Source: Planctomycetota bacterium
GTDB lineage: Bacteria > Planctomycetota > UBA8742 > UBA2392
DNA: 64,000 nt
Direction of reading: 5' to 3'
Assembly (NCBI GenBank): GCA_019636215.1
Contig: JAHBXZ010000002.1
Location: 372,001-436,000, forward strand
The position numbers were made by a program, and so were the translations under genes. Below the pieces are notes generated by a model. The model had not been told where the DNA came from. It made no database searches and saw only the letters and a list, made by a program, of their open reading frames with translations. This document shows, one piece after another, positions 49,585 through 58,262 of the stretch (the first letter of the stretch is position 1; every line of letters starts with the position of its first letter).

Positions 49585-50445
49585 ATGGAATCTCGCCCGA
49601 TATCGCTCGCGTCACGCCAGTTGCTGGCCGCCCCATTTGTAGGCGCGCTGGCCGGGTTTCTTTTCAACCGGGTGCATGCCGGCAACACGGGCTGGTTGCT
49701 GCTGGGCGAAATGACAGTCGGCGCGGCGCTGTTTGCGTTTGGCGCGGTTGTGCATGGCCTGCTGGACACAATGGCCATCGAAACCGCCCGCCGCAATGCC
49801 ATCAAGCGCCAGATGAGCCTCGCCCAGGCGGCCCGCCAGACCACAAGCCGCCAGGCCGAACTGCTGGCCTCAGAGCAGCGCCGCTACGAGCAAGCCCGTC
49901 GGCTGCTTGATCGCCAGCTTGCCGCAGAGCGCCACGCCGAGGGCCTGCAACTGGAACTGTCCCAAACCCGCCGCGACACCGTGCAGCTTGCGAATGTGGT
50001 GGCCGGGCTGGTGTCGCACATGCGCCACCAGGTCGCGCACCCGACGGCAGAACTTGCCGCCGAAGCCCGTGCGCGCATGGAGGCGATTGAGGCCGCGCAG
50101 AACGAACTCGCACGCCGCCAGGTCGAGCTGGATCGCAAGACCGCCAGTGAGGCCGAAGAGGTCAAATCACGCCTCTTGCAGCTTTCCGTCAGCGACAGCC
50201 AGCGCCAGCGCAACATGGAAGCACCCGAGCACCAATCCGGCCGCATCATTGAGCTGGAAGGTCGCATCCGCAAGCTTGCCCGGGAGATCGAACGGCTCAG
50301 CCAGCGCCAGGCTGTCACAGTGGAAACCGGCGAAGCCAGCAAGGTCGCGCAGGGTGGAACCGCCGATGGCGCCCGGATGGGGTTTCTCAAGGCCATGCTC
50401 GAGGCCAATCAGGTACTGCGCCGGCAGATCAAGGACGCAGCCTGA
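49585..50445 (+). CDS. Membrane-anchored coiled-coil protein
   Basis: A 286-residue protein with two hydrophobic segments at about residues 14-30 and 38-60, then a long coiled coil with many Arg, Gln and Ala (about 70-250). The coil has patterns such as QAELLASEQRRYEQARRLLD and RIRKLAREIERLSQRQ. No family recognised. It starts eight bases after the RusA-like gene. It may anchor a cytoplasmic rod to the inner membrane. Confidence 0.75.
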   Translation: MESRPISLASRQLLAAPFVGALAGFLFNRVHAGNTGWLLLGEMTVGAALFAFGAVVHGLLDTMAIETARRNAIKRQMSLAQAARQTTSRQAELLASEQRRYEQARRLLDRQLAAERHAEGLQLELSQTRRDTVQLANVVAGLVSHMRHQVAHPTAELAAEARARMEAIEAAQNELARRQVELDRKTASEAEEVKSRLLQLSVSDSQRQRNMEAPEHQSGRIIELEGRIRKLAREIERLSQRQAVTVETGEASKVAQGGTADGARMGFLKAMLEANQVLRRQIKDAA

Positions 50446-50460
50446 GCCAGCGAAAACGAC

Positions 50461-50484
50461 AAGGCCCGCCTTCCGGCGGGCCTT
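50461..50484. terminator. Bidirectional terminator
   Basis: A perfect ten-base-pair stem AAGGCCCGCC with GGCGGGCCTT and a four-base loop, with T-rich sequence after it, lies between the convergent coiled-coil and hydrolase-like genes. Confidence 0.82.
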
Positions 50485-50502
50485 TCTTGTTTCCAACAAG
50501 CC

Positions 50503-52197
50503 CTACTTGCGTTTCTTGTTTCCGCCGTCGGCCAGCTTCTCGAGAATCTTGTGGTCGGCCAGCAGCTTCTCGTACTCCTCAAAGAACTTTACAGGCTCTT
50601 CGGCCCATGGCGTGTCGGCCGAGTTGGCAAACTCCACCCACTTCATTTTGGTGAAGGTGCGCTGATAAATCTGCATGTCCTTGGCAACGTACATCGGGTC
50701 CTTGGCGCCGTGGCAGAACAGCACAGGCACATCAATCTTCTTGCCCTTGTTCTCATTGGCGAACTCGAACTTGGGCACAAGGATGCGGGCGTTGCCGCCG
50801 ACGGGTTTACGCCACTGCGGCTGAGCAAAAAAGATCGGCTCAAGGCCCCTGTGGTCAGCCCAGCGGCGTTTGATATGGCCGGTTTCCGCCCACATCTTCT
50901 GGCTTTCGTTCAGGCTGAGGCTGCCCACTGTGCCTGAAGGGTCGTACACGAGGTCCTGGCCTGCGCAGTTGAAGGCCAGGTCCTTTTCCTTGTTGTTTTC
51001 CATCGCGTTGCGGGCCTGTTCGCGGGAGTTTTCGCCGCTCCAGGTCTGGATGATGATGGCAAACTCCACCGAGTCGGGGTGCAGGCGCAGGTACTCCAGC
51101 GCGATCCAGCCGCTGACACCATGGGCGATGATGCCCACGCGCTTTTTGCCGCTGCTTTCCCGGCGCTGTTCGAAGGCCTCCACCAGCTGTGCCAGCGGAT
51201 AGTAGTACGCCGTACGGTTGACGCTGCCGTCCTGGTTCTTCATCCACTCCAGGTTCTTCATGCGCGAGCAATCGGGTAGATCCACAAACGTCGCGTTGAA
51301 CGTCTTGTTCAGTTCAAACACATAGGGGTACCAGTACTGGGCTGACTTGCCGAGGTCCGGCAGGATCAGCAGGTCGAGGTCGCCACCCTTGCGCGGAGCC
51401 TTGCGGGCGAAGCTATGGCCCTCAAGCTCAACGTCGCCGAGGTCGTCCTTGAACTTCTCGGCCTTGCGCGGGGTCAGAGGAACATCAGGCTTCAGGTTGT
51501 CGGCAAAAAACCGCCACTTGTCGACCGTCTCCTGCGTGTCGCCGTGTTCTTCGCTGGTCAGGTTCTCAAGTGCGTCGGCAATCAGGAAGCGCAGGTCACG
51601 CGGGAACTTCTTGTCGGTGAACGACCATTCCAGAAGGCTGACCAGCGTCTTGACGTTCAGCTTGCCCTGCGCCTGCAGCTCGGGCACCTTCTCGCCCTCG
51701 TTGGCACGGTTGAAGATTCCGCCCATTTCGCGGATTACCCTGGCCTTGACCTTTTCCGGGTAGGCCTTCGACTTCACGATCTCTGCACCCTTGGCCCAAC
51801 GGTCTGCGTTGACCCAGTTGGTGTTGTTGTACAGCGCCCAAACCACGTGCTCGGCCGCCGCGGGCTGCTTGGGGCCGCCACCTTTCTTCTCGTCAAACAG
51901 GAACTTTTCGTACTCGGCCAGAACGTTGGGATCAGACTCGTCCTTGATGCGCACCATCACGTTGACGCGATACTGCCACACGTCGGACTCAAGAATGGTC
52001 AAGTAATCCGGAACGACTTCCTTGTTCCGAGGCAGCTCGTCAATCGCCTTGGACTTGTCCAGATTGGTGGACTTGCGGTCGTTCCAGACCTTCTTGAAGT
52101 TCTGGATTTCCTTGTTCGCCTGGCCTGACACTGTGGCTGATGCAAGCATCACGCCGACTGCGGCAAAAAGCGCCAAACGTCCCAGTCGCTTCTTCAT
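50503..52197 (-). CDS. Exported alpha/beta-hydrolase-like protein lacking the catalytic serine
   Basis: A 564-residue exported protein with signal peptide (MKKRLGRLALFAAVGVMLASA). A helical, HEAT-like N-terminal half (about 30-240) is followed by an alpha/beta-hydrolase domain: LLILPDLGKSAQYW, GIIAHGVSGWIALEYLRLHPDSV (cut at 20: IIAHGVSGWIALEYLRL), and VPVLFCHGAKDPMYV near the end. In hydrolases the nucleophile elbow is GHSxGG; here the aligned residues are A-H-G-V-S-G, so the serine is Gly. It may bind rather than cleave. GGAGGA lies six bases from the ATG at 52197. Frame continues upstream only as antisense to the transporter gene. Confidence 0.85.
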   Translation of the reverse strand: MKKRLGRLALFAAVGVMLASATVSGQANKEIQNFKKVWNDRKSTNLDKSKAIDELPRNKEVVPDYLTILESDVWQYRVNVMVRIKDESDPNVLAEYEKFLFDEKKGGGPKQPAAAEHVVWALYNNTNWVNADRWAKGAEIVKSKAYPEKVKARVIREMGGIFNRANEGEKVPELQAQGKLNVKTLVSLLEWSFTDKKFPRDLRFLIADALENLTSEEHGDTQETVDKWRFFADNLKPDVPLTPRKAEKFKDDLGDVELEGHSFARKAPRKGGDLDLLILPDLGKSAQYWYPYVFELNKTFNATFVDLPDCSRMKNLEWMKNQDGSVNRTAYYYPLAQLVEAFEQRRESSGKKRVGIIAHGVSGWIALEYLRLHPDSVEFAIIIQTWSGENSREQARNAMENNKEKDLAFNCAGQDLVYDPSGTVGSLSLNESQKMWAETGHIKRRWADHRGLEPIFFAQPQWRKPVGGNARILVPKFEFANENKGKKIDVPVLFCHGAKDPMYVAKDMQIYQRTFTKMKWVEFANSADTPWAEEPVKFFEEYEKLLADHKILEKLADGGNKKRK

Positions 52198-52269
52198 TTC
52201 ATGTCCTCCAGTGCCGGGGGAGGCACTGCCGCGCCAAAAGAGAAGGGGCACTTCCCATATGTCCCTATA

Positions 52270-53166
52270 ATGAAGTACGTTGCCGCAACAGGTTCGTCTA
52301 CGCAAAAAGACTGGCAGATGGGTGCGCAAAAGCTGCTGACCCGGTTCACCATCGCCTTCAGCCTGCTGTTGGTGGTGGCGCTTTATGCCGCGTTCTGGAT
52401 TTACAACAGCCAGCTGGCGCTCGCGCAGGCCGCTGACAGCTTCATGGATGTCTTTACGGCATCGGTACTTGCGTACACTATCGCGATCTCTGCGCTGCCC
52501 TCGGATGAGAACCACCCTTTTGGTCATGCACGAGCTCAACCCATTGGTGCGCTCATTGCAGCCGTGGTCGCCGGCGTCCTGGCCTTCGAGGTCGCGCGCA
52601 GCGCAATCGAGGCATTGCTGGAACAAAAGCGGGTTCAACTGGACTGGCTGTTGGTCGTCGCGTTCGCCTGCAAGACTCTGGTCAAGGGCTTTGTGATGGC
52701 GGCGGCCCGGGCCCTGGGCAAGCGGATGGCCTCGCCGGCCATGGATGCGCTGCGCGTGGACGCGCGCAATGATGTGCTGGTCAGCCTTGTGGCCATCACC
52801 GGTTTTTTCGCCGCGCGACAAGGATGGCCGCAACTCGACGCGATTCTGGCCATTCCTGTGGCGGCATGGATCGGACTTGCCGGCCTTGGCCTTGCCAGGG
52901 ACAACATACGCCTGCTGATGGGCGAGGCCCCTGCACAGGAACGCCAGGAAGCCCTGCGCGAAATTGCCCGCAAGGTGCCGGGCGTGCTGCAGGCCCACGA
53001 CCTGCGGGCGCATTTCGTGGGAACCCACCTGCACGTGCAGATTCACATCGTTGTGGCTGCAGACCTTTCCCTGCGGTCCGCCCACGACATCGGCGAAGCC
53101 GTGCGACTTCGCCTTGAAAACGAAGACGATGTGGGCCACTGTGCCGTGCACATTGACATTGAGTAA
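52270..53166 (+). CDS. Cation diffusion facilitator transporter
   Basis: A 298-residue metal/proton antiporter. It has five to six membrane helices, with the two metal sites visible as ADSFMD in the second helix and DARND in the fifth, where many members have HxxxD. HPFGHARAQPIGAL is the typical cytoplasmic loop, and a C-terminal cytoplasmic domain (about 215-298) ends with VGHCAVHIDIE. The missing His and the presence of Asp suggest a different metal preference, such as Fe, Co or Mn. The start may instead be the ATG at 52318. Confidence 0.88.
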   Translation: MKYVAATGSSTQKDWQMGAQKLLTRFTIAFSLLLVVALYAAFWIYNSQLALAQAADSFMDVFTASVLAYTIAISALPSDENHPFGHARAQPIGALIAAVVAGVLAFEVARSAIEALLEQKRVQLDWLLVVAFACKTLVKGFVMAAARALGKRMASPAMDALRVDARNDVLVSLVAITGFFAARQGWPQLDAILAIPVAAWIGLAGLGLARDNIRLLMGEAPAQERQEALREIARKVPGVLQAHDLRAHFVGTHLHVQIHIVVAADLSLRSAHDIGEAVRLRLENEDDVGHCAVHIDIE

Positions 53167-53559
53167 ATTCGGCGTTCGAGGCACGAAACCTGAAGCCCTC
53201 GGTCGGCCCTGCGAAGGCTGAACTGCGCGTTCTTTTCGAGGTCTTGACCACGACTGCGCACCCCGCACGGTACCTGATCTGCCTTTCCCCTTGCCGCGTC
53301 AAGGGCCGCGACTATAACCCTTGCCTATGAGCCAGCACGGGACCAGCCTTTTGAGCACTCACATGCGTTGCCTGTGTATGTGCGGTGCTGTCCATTGCGG
53401 CGGCACCGGCCTGATCCGCTAGCCGGCTGAACCTGATCCAGTCAACCTGTTTATCCGGCCACGCGGCTTGTGGGGCGCTATGCGCCCGCCTTAACCACTT
53501 TCGAAACATGCATGGGCCAGGTTCCTTCGCTGCGAAGGCACCCGGCCCCGGAGGCTGTC
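53167..53559. other. Intergenic region of 393 bases with a possible structured leader
   Basis: No plausible gene is seen; an open frame of 65 codons on the reverse strand lacks a ribosome site. It holds the promoter at 53291-53318 and a transcribed leader of about 235 bases before sat. Several helices can be drawn: CAGCAC with GTGCTG, CCGGC with GCCGG, GGGGCGC-TAT-GCGCCC, and CCTTCGC-T-GCGAAGG just ahead of the GGAGG ribosome site. These could form a regulated 5-prime leader, but I could not match it to a named riboswitch. Confidence 0.5.
53291..53318 (+). promoter_or_regulatory. Sigma70-type promoter of sat
   Basis: TTGCCG at 53291-53296 and TATAAC at 53313-53318 with a 16-base spacer. It is the best housekeeping promoter noticed in the window and points towards sat, 242 bases downstream. 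Confidence 0.55.
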
Positions 53560-54717
53560 ATGACAAACCTGATTGCACCCCACGGCGGAAAGCTTGTGGA
53601 TCGCATTGCCCGCGGCGCCGAACGCGCCCGGCTGCTCGAAATCTCGCGTGAGCTTCCACGCGTCAAGTTGAACGAGCGTGAACTGAGTGACCTTGAACTG
53701 ATCGCCAACGGGGCGTTCAGTCCGCTGACGGGCTTTCTCACGGAGAAAGAGTACCACAGCGTCGTCAACGACTTGCGCCTGCCCGACGGCACGGTGTGGG
53801 CGTTGCCCATAACTCTTGCGGTGGATGCTGACACTGCCGGTGCCGCCCGCCTGGACACGCTGGTTGCGCTCAGTGATGAACAGGATGCCGTTGTCGGCGT
53901 GTTGACGGTGCAGAGCATCTACAAGTTCGACAAAGCCGACAAAGCCCGCAAAGTCTATGGCACCGAAGACGCCAACCACCCCGGCGTGGCCTACATCAAC
54001 GCGCGCAAGCCGGTGTTCCTGGGTGGGCCTGTGACCCTGCTGGCCGAACGCCCCCCGCAGTTCGCAGATGTTCACCGCACGCCAGCGCAGACGCGAGCCC
54101 TGTTTGCCGAACGCGGGTGGAGGACCGTGGCGGCCTTCCAGACTCGCAACCCGATCCACCGTGCACACGAGTACCTGACCAAGGTCGCGCTGGAGTTCAC
54201 CGATGGCCTGCTGATCCACCCGCTGGTCGGTGAGACCAAGGAGGGCGACATCCCGGCCGATGTTCGGGTGGAGGCATACAAGGTTCTGCTGGAGAAGTAC
54301 TACCCGGCCCAGCGTACGGTCTTGAGCACCTTCCCCGCTGCCATGCGTTACGCGGGCCCGCGTGAGGCGATTCACCATGCGCTGGCGCGCAAGAATTACG
54401 GCGTCAGCCACTTCATTGTGGGCCGTGACCACGCGGGCGTGGGCAGCTATTACGGTACCTACGATGCCCAGCGCATCTTTGACCGTTTCACGCCTGCTGA
54501 GCTGGGCATTACGCCCCTGAAGTTCGAGCACACGTTCTGGCACAAAGGCCTGGGCGAGATCGTAAGCGAGAAAACCAGCCCCGGCCCCAAGGAGCAGCAC
54601 CTGGTGCTCAGCGGTACCAAAGTGCGCGAGATTCTGGCCGCCGGTGGCGAGCTGCCGCCGGAGTTCACAAGGCCTGAAGTAAGCGCCGTGCTGCGCAGGT
54701 TCTACGCAGGCCGTTAG
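53560..54717 (+). CDS. sat: Sulfate adenylyltransferase (ATP sulfurylase)
   Basis: Converts sulfate and ATP to adenosine phosphosulfate, used in sulfate assimilation or dissimilation. The 385-residue protein has the active-site motifs [11 protein letters not shown] and [12 protein letters not shown], and the N-terminal [12 protein letters not shown] typical of the homo-oligomeric bacterial enzyme. GGAGG lies before the ATG at 53560. It is monocistronic with its own terminator; no apr, dsr or cys genes are near, so its direction cannot be deduced. Confidence 0.96.
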   Translation: MTNLIAPHGGKLVDRIARGAERARLLEISRELPRVKLNERELSDLELIANGAFSPLTGFLTEKEYHSVVNDLRLPDGTVWALPITLAVDADTAGAARLDTLVALSDEQDAVVGVLTVQSIYKFDKADKARKVYGTEDANHPGVAYINARKPVFLGGPVTLLAERPPQFADVHRTPAQTRALFAERGWRTVAAFQTRNPIHRAHEYLTKVALEFTDGLLIHPLVGETKEGDIPADVRVEAYKVLLEKYYPAQRTVLSTFPAAMRYAGPREAIHHALARKNYGVSHFIVGRDHAGVGSYYGTYDAQRIFDRFTPAELGITPLKFEHTFWHKGLGEIVSEKTSPGPKEQHLVLSGTKVREILAAGGELPPEFTRPEVSAVLRRFYAGR

Positions 54718-54724
54718 GCGCAGC

Positions 54725-54762
54725 TGCTGTGGGCCGCATCACCTGGTTTGCGGCCCACAGCA
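54725..54762 (+). terminator. Hairpin terminator of sat
   Basis: A perfect 14-base-pair stem, TGCTGTGGGCCGCA with TGCGGCCCACAGCA and a ten-base loop, starts seven bases after the stop. No T-run follows. Confidence 0.65.
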
Positions 54763-54863
54763 TGGCGGTGTGCGATTCATGCGCCCCACAGGCCGACCGG
54801 CATTGAACGTCTTTACCGCGAACCCGTCTTCACCGTAAGCTGGTCATTCTCGCGGAGGTTTCT

Positions 54864-55574
54864 ATGGGGCGTTCACTGCTGCTGGCAGTGCTTCTGGCGT
54901 GTTGCACTACCTGCCTGGCCCAGGCTTTTGACGTGGGCCTGGTGCCGCGCCGCGCCCAGCCGTTGTTCACAACGGCCGAGGAGCCTGCCAAGGAGAGCGC
55001 CAAGGAAGAGCCGATGACATTGTCGGCCATGCAGGAACGCTCCAAGTGGCGCAAGCTGGGGTTGGAAGCCTGGACTGGCGGCATTGCGGCGCGCCGGTCG
55101 ATGTACACCGCCGGCGTTGGCATGAATTTTCACCTGGTGAACACGCTCAGCCTTGCCGCGCGCCTGGATTACAACCACGACGTCGGCAACGCCCGCAAGT
55201 TCCGGCCTCAGGTGCGTGGCGGTGCCCTGGAAGTCGGGGTTCGCTTTCACATCGATTTTGCCGAGTCTGTAGCCTTTTACGGCACACACGGCATCAACGT
55301 GGCCGTGCAGCTTGCGTACTTCCAGTTGGACGAGTCCCGCGACGGGACAACCCTTGGCGTGGTTACCAGCCTTGGCGCGGGCACAACCAATGTGTTTGGC
55401 CTCGAGTTTGGCAGTCGAACCTGGCGGGGTTTCTTTGAAACCGGCCTGCGCACCCAGTTCTTTTTCCTGCAAAACAGCGACGAAGACGCCGTGGAGGGGT
55501 TCGAAGACGACATCGCGGCCGACTTCCGCTTTCAGTGGATCATCGGCCGGATCGGCCTGCGCTTTTACTTCTGA
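54864..55574 (+). CDS. Putative outer-membrane beta-barrel protein
   Basis: A 236-residue exported protein: signal peptide MGRSLLLAVLLACCTTCLAQA, then a linker rich in Lys and Glu, then alternating amphipathic strands from about residue 70 to the end (LSLAARLDYNHD, GALEVGVRFHIDF). It ends in Phe (LRFYF), as outer-membrane barrels do. No family recognised. It supports a two-membrane envelope. Confidence 0.75.
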   Translation: MGRSLLLAVLLACCTTCLAQAFDVGLVPRRAQPLFTTAEEPAKESAKEEPMTLSAMQERSKWRKLGLEAWTGGIAARRSMYTAGVGMNFHLVNTLSLAARLDYNHDVGNARKFRPQVRGGALEVGVRFHIDFAESVAFYGTHGINVAVQLAYFQLDESRDGTTLGVVTSLGAGTTNVFGLEFGSRTWRGFFETGLRTQFFFLQNSDEDAVEGFEDDIAADFRFQWIIGRIGLRFYF

Positions 55575-55659
55575 AGCTTGCACAGCTCGCCCGGCACGGT
55601 ACCATGTTAGGAGACCCCGGGTTCCCCTGTGCGGCCCCCCTGCCGCAGGTGGAGACACC

Positions 55660-56151
55660 ATGAAGCGCGCGGTAATCCTTTTTGCGGCGGTCGCTCTGCT
55701 GACGCTCAGCGGCTGCACCATGTTCCAGGACGACATCTACAAAGCCCAGGCCGGTTACTACCTGAGCGATTCCTATGCGGGCGTGGACAACGCCATCAAG
55801 GAAGAGTTCGTGGCCCGGTTCGGCAAAGAGCGCGTCAAGCGCGCCGATGTCGAGTGGAAGTACGACCACTGGACAGCCATCAGCAACCAGCAGGCAATCG
55901 GTTCTGACAAGTACCGTACCCGCGTAAGCGCGTACCCGCAGCTTGGCGCGGACGGCCACTATGAGGCCATCGTGGTAGCCCGGCGCGAGGTCTACACGGG
56001 CTACAGCAGCGGTCGCGGCGGGCCCACGGCCATGTACAGCAACATGTGGACCGAGGCCGGCCGGGATGTTCATGTCGAGGCTGAGCTTTCCAACGCGATC
56101 ATCAAGCGCCTGGAGACGCCATCCAAGGCAGCCAAGGGCGGCGGGAAGTAA
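55660..56151 (+). CDS. Hypothetical lipoprotein, 163 aa
   Basis: Lipobox LTLSGC with Cys19. The mature domain shows strands and a Tyr/Gly-rich loop (YTGYSSGRGGPTAMYSN) followed by a C-terminal helix that ends in a Lys/Gly tail. No family recognised. GGAG precedes the ATG. The next gene probably starts at a TTG one base after its stop, so the two are likely coupled. Confidence 0.8.
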   Translation: MKRAVILFAAVALLTLSGCTMFQDDIYKAQAGYYLSDSYAGVDNAIKEEFVARFGKERVKRADVEWKYDHWTAISNQQAIGSDKYRTRVSAYPQLGADGHYEAIVVARREVYTGYSSGRGGPTAMYSNMWTEAGRDVHVEAELSNAIIKRLETPSKAAKGGGK

Positions 56152-56152
56152 C

Positions 56153-58231
56153 TTGCCGACATCCGGCACGAATCGAATCGACGGGGCGCCCCCTGCCCGG
56201 GGGGCGTCCCGTCTGTTTCTGGCGCTGGTGGCGCTGCTGGTTTTCGCATTGCCGCTGACTGCACAACCCGAAAGCCCCGTGCCCAAACAGGAAAGTCCGC
56301 TGGCCAAAGCCGGCGGGCTGCTCATAGAAGGCAAGCCGCAGGCACTTGCCGAGGCCGCAAATGCTCTGAAATCAACGCCGTTGGGGGCAGCAGAAAATCT
56401 GCTGACTGCCCTGTGCCTGTTTCACGCGGCCCAGTTCGATGATGCTGCCCGGTACCTGCGGCGGGCCATGGCGGCAAACCCTGATGTCCTCGCCAGCGAG
56501 CCTGCCTTGTCGCAACGCATGCCACAGGCAGACATCACGGCGCGCCTGAACGAGCTCGCGCCCAAGGTCGTTGACGACCCGGAACTCTGTTTCCTTGCCG
56601 GCGCAATGGTGATGCTGACTGGCGACAAGGCCCGCGCATTGCCGCTGCTGGTACGCGCGGAGGAACTTGCCGGCACCGACAGCCATGCCGGCTCACTGGC
56701 CGCGCGGCTTGCCGCCACTCCATTTTCCGACCGCAACCGCGAGCGCGCCACCAACGCGCTGCGCGCCGGCGGGTTCGACGACGCCGCCCGCTGCTTTGCG
56801 TTTGCCGCGTTGGACTCCCCCACCGTGGCCGAGCATTACGCGGGGTCCGCGCTGGCCCTTGCCTTGGCTGGCGACATGCCCGTCGCAACGCGCATGCTTG
56901 AACTGGCAATGGCCCGGGCCCGGTATGAACGCCTGCTGCCGTGGTTGCGCGACCTGCGCGTTTCACCGCTGGCCGCATTCAAGGCCACCGCCGCCGCGCG
57001 CAAACCCGCCTTGGCTTCAGCCAGCCTTGCCGACCTTCGGGTGGCCGCAGCCGCAGGACTTGCCGGGGGCCTGTACCAGACCTGCCGGGACGCGATTCTG
57101 GCCGCGCTGCTGCGCGACAAGCTGGATGTGTTCACCCATGAACTGATCCGGTTCCTGGATAACCAGCAGCTGTATCGCGACCCGCCCGGGCTTGCGCCAC
57201 CGGAATCTGACCAGCCTGCCCTGCCAGATGCGCCGGCCCGCCCGGATGAACCTGTCCCCGCCGTTGATGCCCTGGAAGAGGCACGCAAACTGATCCGCCG
57301 CCTGGAGTTCACAGAGGCGCTGAAGGTGCTTGAGCCGCTGGTTGCGCGCGAGCCAAAGAATCCCAAGCCGCTTTTGCTGGTGTTTGTGGCCTATGTGGGC
57401 CGGGTGGAGCCTCAACCCGCGTCGGATGCCCTGGAATCGTGGTTCGCCATGGTGCCGGATGCCGACCGCACCAGGCTGAACCAGTTGCGCGAACTCTTTG
57501 ACCGGGCCGAACACTTCAGCCAGTGGCGACGGATTCTGCTGACTTTGCGCGAGGCTGACCCCAATGCGGCCCTGCCCCGGCTATTGAATGCTTTTGTGGA
57601 GCTCTCGGCTGGCGGCTATGCCGCGGCCCGCCAGGAGACGCAGGTCGCGCTGATTGGCGCCCCTGACAACGAAATGCTGCGGCAGATGGCGCGCATCCTG
57701 GCCAAGGATGAGTTTCAGCGCGATGCAAGCCCTCCCACCGTGACAGACCGCCCCACCGCCAAGACTCTGCTGGGACAGGCGGATGCGCTATTCCGCCGCG
57801 GCGAGTACGAGTCCGCACGCACGGAACTACTCAAGGCCCAGGACACCAACCCCAAGGAGCCTCGCCTGTCTGAGGCCCTGCTGCGCGTTTATGTGGCACT
57901 GGGCGATTACCAGCGCGCGGCACGCCAGGCCGAGTCTTTGCTGGCAGAGCAGAACATCGCCGAGCGCAACGCGACGGACTTCAGCTTTTCGCTGGAAGCC
58001 GGCTACGACAATCGCGATGCCTTCAACCAGCACCTGGCCGCCCTTCAGAAAGCCGCCGCCGAACGCACTTCGGCGGCTGATGAGTACCTGCTGCTGGGCG
58101 TTATCCAGTTCTCACGCGGCCAGTGGAAGGAAGCGACGGCGGCGCTGACCGAATGGAAGGGACTGGCCCGCGACCGCAAACTCAACCCAGCCCTGTTGAA
58201 GTTGCTGGAAGCGGCAGGCAAGAAGGGCTAG
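56153..58231 (+). CDS. Exported TPR-repeat protein, probable TTG start
   Basis: A 692-residue protein. A hydrophobic signal segment (about residues 21-36, LFLALVALLVFALPLT) is followed by TPR units throughout, for example LLGQADALFRRGEYESARTE and LLRVYVALGDYQRAARQAES. TTG at 56153 starts one base after the previous stop and follows GGCGGGAAG, and the signal peptide fits; no ATG is near enough for a normal signal peptide. TPR solenoids carry partner proteins, here in the periplasm. Alanine, Arg and Leu richness is high, as in neighbouring secreted proteins. Confidence 0.82.
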   Translation: MPTSGTNRIDGAPPARGASRLFLALVALLVFALPLTAQPESPVPKQESPLAKAGGLLIEGKPQALAEAANALKSTPLGAAENLLTALCLFHAAQFDDAARYLRRAMAANPDVLASEPALSQRMPQADITARLNELAPKVVDDPELCFLAGAMVMLTGDKARALPLLVRAEELAGTDSHAGSLAARLAATPFSDRNRERATNALRAGGFDDAARCFAFAALDSPTVAEHYAGSALALALAGDMPVATRMLELAMARARYERLLPWLRDLRVSPLAAFKATAAARKPALASASLADLRVAAAAGLAGGLYQTCRDAILAALLRDKLDVFTHELIRFLDNQQLYRDPPGLAPPESDQPALPDAPARPDEPVPAVDALEEARKLIRRLEFTEALKVLEPLVAREPKNPKPLLLVFVAYVGRVEPQPASDALESWFAMVPDADRTRLNQLRELFDRAEHFSQWRRILLTLREADPNAALPRLLNAFVELSAGGYAAARQETQVALIGAPDNEMLRQMARILAKDEFQRDASPPTVTDRPTAKTLLGQADALFRRGEYESARTELLKAQDTNPKEPRLSEALLRVYVALGDYQRAARQAESLLAEQNIAERNATDFSFSLEAGYDNRDAFNQHLAALQKAAAERTSAADEYLLLGVIQFSRGQWKEATAALTEWKGLARDRKLNPALLKLLEAAGKKG

Positions 58232-58262
58232 ACGCACCTGGCTGCCGCATCATACTTCGCGC

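Noticed and set aside
52198..53268. N-terminal extension of the hydrolase-like frame
   Set aside because: Antisense to the cation transporter; the signal peptide and GGAGGA place the start at 52197.
53312..53509. Reverse-strand frame of 65 codons upstream of sat
   Set aside because: No ribosome site, no homology, and it overlaps the sat promoter and leader.
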